Assembly: GCA_964017145.1 (NCBI GenBank)
Contig: OZ024849.1
Location: forward strand, 3,348,001 to 3,412,000
DNA from: Agrocybe praecox
Taxonomy: Eukaryota > Basidiomycota > Agaricomycetes > Agaricales > Agrocybaceae
Reading direction: 5' to 3'
DNA length: 64,000 nt
A model generated the notes under the pieces. That model worked only from the letters and a program-made list of their open reading frames with translations, had not been told where the DNA came from and ran no database searches. A program made the position numbers and the translations under genes. Positions 12,101 through 23,129 of the stretch are shown one piece after another (position 1 is the first letter of the stretch; each line of letters begins with the position of its first letter).

Positions 12101-13776
12101 CCTTCCAGATCCTCTACCTGTCTCTCTATCATTACTAAAAAAGGATCCTCTCTTAATGCAAGATATCTGGATTAGTAAATCATTCAATGAAATACCGAGA
12201 TGGATAACGGATGAGGACGTACGGGACGGAATAAGGGCCATGCTAAAAGTAGATAGGTGCTTGGAAGAAAGAAAGAGGTTGGGCATTGAAGCCGACAACC
12301 TCTGTCGCTGGTTTGGACGACAATATCTATCATACGAGATCGCTTTATCTAAAGAAAAAAGTGAGCCACATGATTTTTTAAAGTTAATTTGTGTCTTAAA
12401 CTCTCTTAAACAGATCAGCGTATTTACAATCAGTTACTACAGCGAAAAAACAAGCTCCTACGATTGAAACGATCGTGGACAAATCAATTCGTACAAGAAT
12501 CAAGATTCGACTATCACATTAATAACGCAAAAATAATAATATCTGGGACGAGCCCCCCTCTTTATCCTGTTCAAAGGCTTAGATATGTCCACTGGATTCC
12601 AAACGACGTATCCCAAAGTGACGAAGATGAGGCCAACCAGATCACAGAGGACGAAGAATATGACATAACACAGCCACAGGAAGAAACGGAGAACAGAAGT
12701 AACCGTACTATGGCGGAACTCACAGAAGAGACATTACTCAATGACATATTAGCTGAAGAAGATCAAAACATTGCGGATGTTAAATCCTGGGTTATTACTG
12801 GCATTGATAGTCCAATAGCGGATCCAGTTTTGAACGAAGAAAAGGTAGAAATTACTTTATAATTACACTAATAATTAATCGATTTTGTTATAGAATTATC
12901 CTATCATCAAGGAGCCAAAAGATAATCTTCTTGTAATTCTTCAGAAGAGTGTCGATGAATACGTTCAAATTCTTAAAGGTCATTTCCCTCGAAAAATCGA
13001 CTTCACAGGATTTGAAGGGAGAATATTATATGACTATCTTTATCATGGAGATCTCGAGAGACTGAGCAATAGGACGAAATGGTTGAATGACACATGCATC
13101 AATAGCAGTGCAGAAATACTCAGAAATTTTTTCTGTAAGGTGCATCCAGAAGGCCCGGCAAATATCTGCGCTATCTTCTCAACCCAGGATTTCCCAATGG
13201 TGAAATACAATATTGCAGACGAGACATTCTGGAAAAGAACAAAGCATGTGATGTATTGGGAAAAACCACTGTGGATAGTTCCTATCCACAGGGCGTCAGA
13301 ATCTCACTGGGTACTTGCTATTATAGTACCAAAAGATCGACAAATTTTTCTATTTGACAGCTTTGCTCAGATCAAGCCTTGGAAGAGGGACCTTAAGGTA
13401 ATGTGAAGCGTATTTTTCACACCATTGCCTATTTATTGACAGTTACCTACTATCAGGACATCATGAAATTCATAACCCGGCTTGTGCTCGTGGCTAATAA
13501 AGAAGGTTTCCCTTTACGAGTAGTAGCCGAGGAAGGCTGGACCGCTCAATTATTGGAGGTTAGCGTATGCATTCTTTCGTCCCAAAAGGCCATATTATTC
13601 ACTTGATTTTGTAGCATGATCGTCTTCAATACAATCACTACGATTGCGGGCTTTGGATATTGGCCACCATAGGGGCAGTCCTGGCTGGATATCATATGAC
13701 GAGCATGGAAGAAGAAAATATGGAGTATTTTAAGAATTTGTTATATTTGTCGTGTTTAGCATTGCCCAGATTGTAA
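9155..13776 (+). CDS. KDZ-family transposase with C-terminal Ulp1-like protease
   Basis: This is a multi-exon gene with at least ten GT-AG introns and no forced frameshift. The N-terminal part is charged and nuclear-looking. It is followed by a cysteine-cluster (CxC) region around 9715-9950 with CRDVKKCEY and ISCQCQGF. The transposase core follows: IDGNFNHRHLKSAG near 10505-10550, GLMAACCRHDIPLLLANIDT near 10785, VVILYDVGC near 10910, then MHSYAHQWACQLAYNPR and GLGLSDGEGVERTWARL near 11070-11180. These are hallmark KDZ (Kyakuja-Dileera-Zisupton) blocks. A helical linker of about 500 residues leads to a C48 (Ulp1/SENP) protease near 13080-13776: histidine in SHWVLAII, aspartate in FLFDSF, cysteine in NHYDCGLW. 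The stop is at 13774-13776. The element looks autonomous and possibly active. It could instead be two genes, but I see no break in frame. Confidence 0.85.
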
Positions 13777-14190
13777 AGAAAACATAAAGCAGTATATAAT
13801 ACAGTATAAATATGTCAATAGTATATTATCTCACTACATAGCCAACCTCTTGTAGCTTCCTTTTATCGACATTCTAATTATGACCAGTTTTAGTACGAGA
13901 TCATAGACGGTATGATTGAATGTACTTGTAAGATATATAGGCATTGATTTATCAGTGTAAAGTAAGATGCCGTAGGTACCCTGCACGAGAAAATATATCT
14001 CGTTTCTCATTCATGTCCCTGGCTTTCGCAGCGCAAATTATTACCTTGGTGTGGGGTTCATTTTATCTTATCTTACTTTTCACCTCACATGATATGGCGG
14101 ATCTTATTTCGGCTCCTAAATTTAGCAGGTTCAATCGTTCTCTTCTATATTCCACATCCTACCATGCAAGCAAGTCAATCCTATAATTCA
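13777..14190. other. Spacer after the KDZ gene
   Basis: AT-rich in its first half. No copy of the upstream 20-bp repeat is seen here and no clear inverted repeat, so the right end of the element is unplaced. Confidence 0.4.
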
Positions 14191-14306
14191 GCGATGAGCT
14201 CGGCTCCTGGATAGCCACCCTTGGGCTCAGAGACGACGGTGTTCAGGCGGTCCTCATAGGCATCTCCAATGACTGGCAAGGAGCTTTCTGATGTTAGCGG
14301 CAGGTA

Positions 14307-14429
14307 CTACCGACAACGACAATCCAAGCCCATCTCATCCTTCATGTCTAGAACCTTCTCTTCCTCCTCCTCCTCCTCCTCAGCAGCAATGGCAGCGGCA
14401 GCGACACCTCCAGCATCTCCAGAAGGAAC
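14307..14429 (-). pseudogene. Fragment of 60S acidic ribosomal protein P2, C-terminal exon
   Basis: The minus strand begins after a splice acceptor-like TTATTTAG and reads VPSGDAGGVAAAAIAA, then a run of eight glutamates, then KDEMGLD and a stop. P1/P2 stalk proteins have an SVPSG hinge, an alanine-rich linker, an acidic run and a DDDMGFGLFD tail. Here the tail is degraded and the N-terminal dimerisation domain was not found upstream. Just beyond, 14190-14285 on the same strand reads LPVIGDAYEDRLNTVVSEPK, which looks like coding sequence of another gene I cannot name. The fragment is probably a piece of a duplicated segment that also carried HSP90. Confidence 0.5.
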
Positions 14430-14559
14430 CTAAATAACACCATATAAGCCGCAGGCAAATTCAATTGTGGACCTGAACGTACACGTAAGACCTGGGAAAT
14501 CTTGGGTATGGTAGCCCTTCTTTTCAGCCAGGTTGATAACGAGGAATGGTAGAATCACC

Positions 14560-16651
14560 ATGGCCACTGAAAGTTTCGGATTCCAAGCTGAGATCAGCCA
14601 GCTCCTTGACTTGATCATCAGTATGCTCTCTTCGTCGTCGTCGTCCACCCCCAGCTTACTGACTGCCTTCGTGAATAGACACTTTCTACTCCGACAAGGA
14701 AATTTTCCTGCGAGAGTTGATCTCCAACGGCTCTGATGCCCTTGACAAAATCCGTTATGCCTCCCTCACCGATCCTTCTCAGCTCGACAGCGAGAAGGAC
14801 CTCTACATTCGCATCAACCCCGACAAGGAGAACAAAATCCTTTCCATCCGTGATACCGGTATTGGTATGACCAAGGCCAACATGGTCAACAACCTTGGTA
14901 CAATCGCCAAGTCTGGCACAAAGGTTCGTCGCCATTCACCTCTGTTCCCTCGATACTAAACCCCGTTCTTTCTAGGAGTTCATGGAGGCTCTCAGCTCTG
15001 GTGCTGATATCTCTATGATTGGTAAATTCGGTGTCGGTTTCTACTCCGCATACCTCGTCGCCGAGCGCGTCCAGGTCATCTCCAAACACAACGAGATGAG
15101 CAATACATCTGGGAGTCTGCCGCCGGTAGTACTTTCACCATCACTCCTGACACCATCAACCCCCATCTTGGCCATGGTACCGAGATCCGCCTCTTCATGA
15201 AGGAAGATCAACTCGAGTACCTCGAGGAAAAGAAGATCAAGGAGATTGTCAAGAAGCACTCAGAGTTCATCTCCTACCCCATTCAACTCACCGTCACCAA
15301 GGAGGTCGAGAAGGTAATACATTCCTTTTATTTTTCCCCGGTAATTTTTTATCTGACATCTTTTGCAGGAGGTCGAAGATGATGACGAGGAAGTCAAGGA
15401 GGGCGAAGACGCCAAAATCGAGGAAGTCGATGAGGATCAGAAAAAGAAGAAGAAGAAGAAGACTAAAAAGATCAAGGAGACCGAGACCTCCAACGAGGAA
15501 CTCAACAAGACCAAGCCTATCTGGACTCGCAGTCCCTCAGATATCACCACTGAGGAATATGGCTCCTTCTACAAGAGCTTGACCAATGACTGGGAAGACC
15601 ACCTTGCCGTCAAGCACTTCTCCGTTGGGGGTCAACTCGAGTTCAAGGCTGTTCTTTTCATCCCTAAGCGGTAAGCACATTTTGCGACCATTTGTCTTGA
15701 AAACTTATACTTACTAAGTTGTTTATTCTAGCGCTCCCTTCGATCTATTCGAGTCCAAGAAGAAACGCAACAACATCAAGCGCTACGTTCGCCGTGTCTT
15801 CATGCACGATTGCGAGGACCTCATCCCCAAGTACCTCAACTTCTTCAAAGATATCATCGACTCTGAGGATCTTCCCCTCAACATCTCCCGTGAGATCCTC
15901 CAACAAAACAGGATCCTCAAGGTCATTCGCAAGAACCTTTTCAAGAAGACCCTCGACTTGATCTCCGAGATTGCTGAGGACAAGGACAATTTTGCCAAAT
16001 TCTACGAGGTCTTCGGCAAGAACATCAAGCTCGGTGTTCACGAGGATGCCCAGAACCGCAGCAAGCTCGCTGAATTCCTCCGATTCTACTCCACCAAGTC
16101 CGCTGAGGAACAGACCTCCCTCAAGGGTACGTCCAAGTTCTACTTATTTTAAACCTTATTTTGATCATTAATACTAATTTACCTTTCTAGACTACATCAC
16201 CCGCATGCCCGAAATCCAAAAGAATGTTTACTACCTCACCGGCGAGTCCCTCGCTGCCACCCGCGACTCACCTTTCCTTGAGGTCCTCAAGAAGAAGGGC
16301 TTTGAAGTCCTCGTCCTCGTCGACCGCATCGATGAATACGCCATCGCCCAGCTCAAGGAATTCGACGGCAAGAAACTCATCTGTGTCTCCGTGATTCCTC
16401 GATGTCATCATACATGGCCTCCAAGAAGACTCTTGAGCTCAACCCCAACAACGCCATCGTCAAGGAGCTCAAGCGAAAGGTCAAGGAGGACAAGGCTGAC
16501 AAGTCTGTCCGTGACTTGACTTATCTCCTCTTCGAGACCGCTCTCCTCACCTCCGGCTTCACCCTCGATGAGCCAACTTCCTTCGCTAAGCGCATCTACC
16601 GCATGATTGCTCTCGGTCTTGACGTTGATGGGGATGGAGGAGATTGATTAG
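14560..16651 (+). pseudogene. HSP90 chaperone pseudogene (HSP82-type)
   Basis: The ATP-binding domain is strongly conserved: [50 protein letters not shown]. The charged linker is present at 15370-15500, and the middle domain follows ([31 protein letters not shown]). Introns remain at sensible sites, for example after codon 20 and after GTIAKSGTK, so this is not a retrocopy. Lesions: one base is missing at about 15091-15096, shifting the frame after VISKHN. A block of about 70 residues is missing at about 16389, where the sequence jumps from KKLICVS to [13 protein letters not shown] and shifts frame again. The acidic C-terminal linker is lost. The terminal MEEVD-like motif survives as MEEID (16634-16651) but out of frame with the preceding GLDVD. 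With three independent lesions I call a pseudogene, though assembly error at one site is possible. Confidence 0.88.
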
Positions 16652-17285
16652 GTGATTGTGGTTGACTGATGTGGTCTTTTCTTTTGTTCTTCTCCCGCTG
16701 TCGGCTTATCCTTCACTATCTTTTGTCATCGTGTACATCATCTCTCTCTTGCGTTGGTCATTGTTTTCGGCACACGCATTTTCTTTTTTCTCTATTACTC
16801 ACGATATATCTACTTACGCCTCTGCTTAATTGCAAGCTAAAACATAGGCCACACCTATCACAGACTCTCGTAATTATGTAATTGGTCATTCGATAGCATC
16901 ACGAATGGTTCTATAGCACTGCAGGTGTGAGTGGTAAATGTGCAGCTCGCTGTATCGCTTTCGAAACCACCACCAGTATACTCGGCAAATTGTGCGCCTT
17001 TGCGTTTCTTTGACTCTCGCAACTTGGCATCACAGGAACCTTGTATACATTGCAAGAAGGATATGATACATTACAAGACGGATATGATACACTACAAGAA
17101 GGATATGATACATTGAAGAGAGGTGAATAGAGGATTGTATACTATTATAATGAACAAGGGTATAAAGACGGATGTCGTTGGCGAAAGTGTTCGAACAGGG
17201 ACGGAGTAGTCGAGGCTAGAGCAGACGTTGGTCATTGCATAGGTGTGTTAAGCCACTGCATTTGCCTAGTCGTCAATGTTCATTC
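16652..17285. other. Spacer between HSP90 pseudogene and a convergent gene
   Basis: This is the common 3' region of two convergent genes. It contains the three-copy 21-bp repeat listed separately and otherwise nothing recognised. Confidence 0.5.
17046..17108 (+). repeat. 21-bp tandem repeat, three copies
   Basis: Three adjacent 21-base units related to TACATTGCAAGAAGGATATG plus A, with two or three substitutions between copies, followed by a partial unit. It is non-coding as far as I can tell. Confidence 0.85.
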
Positions 17286-20200
17286 TCAGACATTGTTGTC
17301 CTCTGAACTTTCGTAATTTTTATGCCCGCTTCGTCCTTGCCAGTTCGGATGCGGTAAGTTTTGATTAGCTTGGAGATTAATGGGTGAGCTCAACATTGAA
17401 GGCACTGGAGTTGGCGGCTCATAGTAAGTTCCAGACGGTCCTGGTTGGGGGGCCATATAAGGAGATGCATTTCTTTTGTCGTAGTAGCTTTGAATTTGAG
17501 CGCTGGAATTTTGAGTAGAGGGATATGTTTCGACGAATGACTGATTCTGATGGGATGGATGATAGCGCTGTTGCGGCTGGTTCATAAACGGCGATTGAGC
17601 CACTTGATATGGCATGCGGTAAGAAGAATGGTGATGCTGGGGCATAGATTGCACAGGCTGCTGGAACCTATACGAAAGAGGCTCTCCAGAATCTTGCCTT
17701 GGTGCCAGTGGATTGACAGCGGGCAAATCTTCCAATTTGAACACCATTTTTCGAGAAGGAGGGTATGCAGGTAGACGTGAATAACCGAATGGTGGTGGAT
17801 GAAAGTCTTTTTGATTTGATACATCCTCTGCCATTTGTTGCCAATCTTGAAAGAAAGGAGGTTGCGAGTATTCGAGTTCCTGGGATTCCAGTGGCATAGT
17901 ATTGTGTGGTGTTCTCGCCTTTTTGAGTGGATTTGGATTATGCGATGGATCCAAAGAGAGGACAGGACGCTTTAGTGTTCTTGGTGGTCCAGCATCCTCT
18001 CCGAATCCTCTACTAAAGCCGGCTTCGAATTGTTGACCACCGGTGAATTGTTGACTACCAGTGAATTGTTGACCACCCATAAATCTTCCTGCTTGTCGAT
18101 AGTTATCCATTCCATAATATCCTTCACGGCCCATTGCTCCATAGCCATAGCCAACGGATTGCGTGTACTGACTATGTTGGTCAACCGGCCTTCCATACAT
18201 GTCTTGATGCTGTTGCTGTTGTTCCTGTACCTCTACTATGTCTTGACTTATCTTCTCTGGGGAATTCATCGGTTTGAATGAAGCTGTAGCTGCTGCTAGT
18301 GTCTGAGATGGCCCAACGGTTGCTCGAGGCACTGTATCGATCATCAACTTCTTCACCTCGTTGTTTGTAGAGATGGTTGGCCTCAGTTGCTCATGAATTT
18401 GTACCGCCTCCGATGTCTCTTGGTGTTGTTGACGAATTTCTGACTGTATCTCTGGTTCCTGAACTGGCACTACTGACTTCACCTTTTCTTGAACTGATTG
18501 GTGATTTGATTGTACGACTTTTTGCTCAGATCTTGAACGCGGTGGAGTGACCAGATTGGATAAGCTCATGCTGTCCTTTCTCTTTGTTGGAGAACCATCC
18601 TCGATAGGATCGATTTGCATTGCGGTAGGGAGCTTTGGTATCGGATGAGACGTCAGAGGCATTAATTTCTTTTTGTGATCGTCATCATCAAAACGATGGG
18701 CTGAAGACGTAGGGGCTATAGCTGGATTTTTGGAAGTCTCGAAACCAGGCCCGATGGATGTTTTGTCGATGGATCTCTTCTCGATCGTTTTGTCGATCGT
18801 CCCCAAGGTAGGTGCAGACGCAGCAGCAGACGCAGCAGACGTAGGCGCTGCAATTAACTTCTTGTTGGATGCAGCACCAGGCGCTGCTACAGAGGCTCGA
18901 GGTCCTGCAATGGACATCTCGTCTACATTGCTAGTAATGGAAGATATCTTGACGTCGGGAATTGATGATGTCATGGTATTGGACGACTCAGACCTATCGT
19001 CACTGGGGATGGAAGATTTAGCCTGGATAGCGGTAGCCTTGGGGTTGGACCTCTCTTCACTGTGCTTTTTCCTTTTGAACCCAAATTTTGAACTACATTC
19101 TTCGATAGTTCCCGAAAGAAAGTAAACACGGCTGTACTCGTTTTTAGAATCTGCGCTTGGAGCACCTTCAATAAATACAGGAATCTTGTTGCTGATTATA
19201 TCTGTTCAATATAACATAAGCTTCAAGTCTGGTATAGTAACGAACGACATACCATCTTTTTTTGCCGCTCTGAGATGAGGTGGATGGTTGGATTCAAAGG
19301 CTGCTATCAACTGTTCTATTCCGCTTGCGCCAAGTATTTTAATACCTATCTGGGTATTATGCTTTCCTGGCTTCGTTTCACCAGGGAATAAAAGACCTAT
19401 AACCCAGTCTACAAGCTGGAAGCCTAATTCTGCTGTGTGCCTTGCTATTTTGTACCACTGGAAGTTCTTGTGCTGAGGGAGGCTAATTCCTTCGTTTACT
19501 GAAAAGGTTATATTGAGATATTATGAAGTTCAAGTATAAAGCTTGAAAAGATGATGCTTACTATACATTCCAAAAATGTATGTTTTGACGCGTTCTTCGT
19601 CATCAGATTTCTTGCTAAGTTTCATCGGTGTTTTAGTTAACTTCTTGCTATTCCCAGCTGGGCTGTTGTCCTTCTTGCTCCTGACCTCTTCCACAGCATC
19701 ATTGGCTTCATCGATTTCGTCGGTTGCCTTAGATATCTTTACAAGGTGATTTTGTCGAATTTCTTTAGAGATATGGGAGCTATTAGCAGAGTATTTCAGC
19801 TATCATAAACTTAGGGATAAAATTAAACGTCATATTACTGTGCGACATGCTTTAATTGAGCTGTCAAGGTATTTTCGTCGTAATTTAGATACTCGATGGC
19901 CTAAAATGTCATAGATTAGCACGTTAACACCATATGGAACAAAAGTAACCTATTTAGGAAACTCACCCCAGTCACTCCAGGTGATTCATACGTAGCTCCT
20001 AAGGCAACGTCTTCGTGTATAGAGCTCCCTACTAAGACAAAAATTCCCTCGATGTTGGCGGCACTAGCCTGATTCATCTAGCATAACACGATCAAGAATA
20101 ACACGATCAATCAGTCATTCTCAGCAAGAGTAAAAGAATATGGAACATACAATGCTACTCATTTTCTTTACAAACAGTGAGAACGTTTTTGATCTCTGTC

Positions 20201-21030
20201 CTATGTTCGTATTTGCCATTGATTCGCCCGCTTTAATCTCCTTATGAGTGTTTAAAATATCTTCCCAGTTATCGTGTGCCTTAATGAAGGATTTGAAACA
20301 TTCTGAGGCTGGAATAAATTGCCGAAAACTTGAATATAAAAAAACATAGATAAAAGATGAGAATCTCACCAGTCGCTTGCATGTTGCCTACTCTCATCCT
20401 CTCCCTTTGAGAATTTAGATTCTTATTATCCATCCCAGGGTCATGGAAATAGGACTGATATAAATTCCAGTTACTACTGCCGCGAACTTGCGCTTCTTTT
20501 CTCTTCCAGAATTGCTTGATGCGTTCTTGGGAAAGATTTGTGGCAGTGGAGACTTCCTGAAGTATGTCGCTTTCGGTTTTCAAGTGTAATTCATACGCCT
20601 TATCTATCAAGTCTTGATTCTCGGCTGATATACGTCCCTTTGCCTTGGTTTTATCTCCAGTAGGGCTAGGAGAATGACAAGAAGAATTGTCTTCATTATC
20701 CGTGTCCATGTCGTAATCTGTAGCTGTTCGTGCGAACATCCTAGAAGTATCGATATCGTTGGATTTTGAAGGTTGAGAGAAAATATTATGAGTAGCGGCG
20801 CCAATGCCGGTTTGCTGATTGTTTTTTACTGGCTGGGTGGGTGTGTCATCAGCAGGCTCAAAAATTTGATCGATCTCTTGCAAAGAAGAAAATTTCCCCA
20901 AGTGCGTCTCCACGTAATTTTTTTCAGAGATGGGCAATGTCAAAATTGACATTGACGAGGAAGAGGAAGAAGGAAGGTCTTTGACTAATGGGGGCTTGAA
21001 AAATGCGCTGATGCTTGGCCCGGTATCCAT
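17286..21030 (-). CDS. Large multi-exon nuclear-like protein, function unknown
   Basis: My model starts at 21030 (MDTGPSISAFFKPPL). Exons run 21030-20370, 20308-20151 and 20077-19967, then at least four more, ending in a long final exon that covers about 18974-17286. All joins have GT-AG borders and keep frame. The first exon carries a serine-rich N-terminus and then a charged helical block, ISAENQDLIDKAYELHLK and ERIKQFWKRKEAQVRG, followed by SSNWNLYQSYFHDPG. This could be a small DNA-binding or homeodomain-like unit but is not diagnostic. A middle region reads ELGFQLVDWVIGLLFPGE. The C-terminal third is low complexity, rich in Q, S, P and Y, with GGQQFTGSQQFTGGQQF repeats, typical of transcriptional or RNA-associated proteins. 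I do not recognise a named family. The function is unknown and nuclear localisation is a guess. Confidence 0.7.
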
Positions 21031-21401
21031 GCTCCTGTATAGAGCAAAGATACTTGTTTTAAAGAAAGAGTAGGTAGGAATATACAAGGATAGAGGTGAG
21101 GAAGTAAAGGTTTGTTTATACGCGTGATTTTTCTTACATAAAATAGTTTAAAGTGCTCTTTCGTTAGCCAATCAGATGGAGGGGTATAACACATAGCATT
21201 ACGAAGAAGAACGACGAAGAGGGATTACAGGATACATAATGATATTATAACAAAAAAAAATACGATTATACCATGGCATCTGCAAGAAAGAGAAAAGACA
21301 AAGAGTATAGAACAGAACAAGAAAAAGGGAAACAAAAGAAAAAGAGCAAGACGATCATAAAAAGAAACAAGAAAAAAAAAAGGTACATTACGATGAGACG
21401 A

Positions 21402-22285
21402 TTACCAATGGCATCTGTGGACTACTCTCGACTCATGGCCGGAGCACCCATTTTCTCTGCTACCCCCACATCGGTGAGAGCACCTATTTTCTCTGCTTTC
21501 TCTGCTACTCCCACATCGGTGATCCCCTGAAACATGACAATCCCTAGATGTCCCAGACGTATGTACACACGCGCATCTTGAAAAATCACCCTCAGATACC
21601 GAGGGTGAACATTGGCGACATTTGGGAGAAGGGGATAAACATTGTCGATGTTTGAGAGAAGGGGATGGAGTTGAGGTACTCCGAGTAGTTCCCGTTGGTG
21701 ATGAGGGCAAAGGCAAAGAGGGGAATAAGGGCGGAAGGTGGGCGCAAGGTGCGTGATGGTTATGAGGATTAGGTATGTAGGGATTGACAAAAGAAGGATA
21801 GTGTGCGCCGGGGGCATTGGCGTCTGCATTGGGGGCATTGGCTTCTGCATTGAGGGCATTGGCATCTGCACCGGGAGCATTGGCGTCGACGTTGGGGGCA
21901 TTTTGCTGGGAGCCCAAAGGGGGATGACATCCATGTGCTGAAAGATGCAAGCCTTTGTGAATTTGAAGAGATGCCTTGTACAAGTCTTAAATACAATAAG
22001 ATGGTGAACATGTTCTATTGATTATCAGAATCACTTACAATGCATAACGTTAATGCCAACGATTTCAAATTCCTCTTTCGTGAGACTTTCCCCAGCTTTG
22101 AGTTATCGTTAGCACATGGCCTCGATTTCTGTGAAATACCGTTGCTTACAAGAGTTTGAGGTGGCCATTGCTATTACTTCCTTCCACGTAGTAAGTAAAT
22201 CAGCGGCCTGAATCAAGGCATCGGATGACAAGGTTATAAATGATAAGGCTTGTTCAATGCTTGTTTGGGGTTGAGGTTGGGCCAT
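21402..22285 (-). CDS. Hypothetical protein with NADANAPGA repeats
   Basis: A three-exon minus-strand model starts at 22285 (MAQPQPQTSIEQALSFITLS). The first intron, GTAAGC to CAAAG, has a GCTAAC branch site. The second intron ends TATTTAAG and joins INVMH to YLYKASLQIHKGLHL. The first exons look like a normal helical domain (DALIQAADLLTTWKEVIAM). The last exon is low complexity: four and a half 7-residue units of the NADANAP type, a Pro/His-rich section, then Ser/Cys/Arg-rich sequence. No family is recognised. The C-terminal half could be a different splice form, since several frames stay open here. Confidence 0.5.
21810..21902 (-). repeat. 21-bp coding minisatellite, about 4.5 copies
   Basis: On the plus strand, units of the form GGGGGCATTGGCGTCTGCATT repeat four times with substitutions, then half a unit. 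On the minus strand they encode the 7-residue repeats of the hypothetical protein. Length is a multiple of three, so copy number can vary without loss of frame. Confidence 0.85.
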
Positions 22286-22427
22286 GGAAGATACGTGTAA
22301 CGCAAGGCGAGGAAGTAGGTCAATGGTACTATGATGGCGCTATCGAGATGTTGAAACGTTGGTTGGAGGATGTCACAGTCATGTGGTTTGTGACCGGCAA
22401 CCGAAAGAATGACCTCTTTCGAAGTTC

Positions 22428-23097
22428 GCAGGCTCTGGCGAATCAGGTAAATCCACCATCGTCAAACAAATGAAGATCATACACCAAGATAGGTTCAAGC
22501 CTGAGGAACTGGACGAGTACAGACCGGTGATATACAAGAATGTCCTGGATTCAGCGCAGCAGGCAATCATTTACATGAAGAAAATCGGGCTGGAATGCGT
22601 CGAATATTCGAATAGGGTCCGTATCTATTAGTTTTCCCCATGTTCCTCACGCTAACCAACTTCCTATTGGGCCTTGGCAGAAAAAGTGCTCGACTACCGC
22701 CTCGACTCCTCCAGCGCCTCACACAACTTTACATCCTCGTCACCCTATTCACAGAGCAACACCGCAAATGGTACCCTAACCTGTTTGTGCGGACTTGCGG
22801 GGTTGAGTGCGAGTGCGAGGAGGCGTATTATTTTATTTCATTTTCGACGTGTGCTGACCTTTGTTTTTGTCCCTCTTTCTATGATTTTCTTTTCGTACAC
22901 CAAAAATAGCTTCTTCTCAGAAGTCCTCCGCATCGGCTCACCAGGCTACAGACCTAACGAAACGGATGTACTCCGTGCGCGCTAGAAAAGCGTAGGCATC
23001 AAGGAGACGAGGTTCTCCATGGATACATTGTCGTGCGTATTCTCTTCTTTCTTTTCTTTTCTTCTCTTTTTGGTTTTGTCGGTCTGCGTTGGTTCGG

Positions 23098-23129
<32 letters not shown>

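Noticed and set aside
14560..16651. HSP90 as a retrocopy
   Set aside because: Several introns with proper borders are still present, so it came from DNA duplication.
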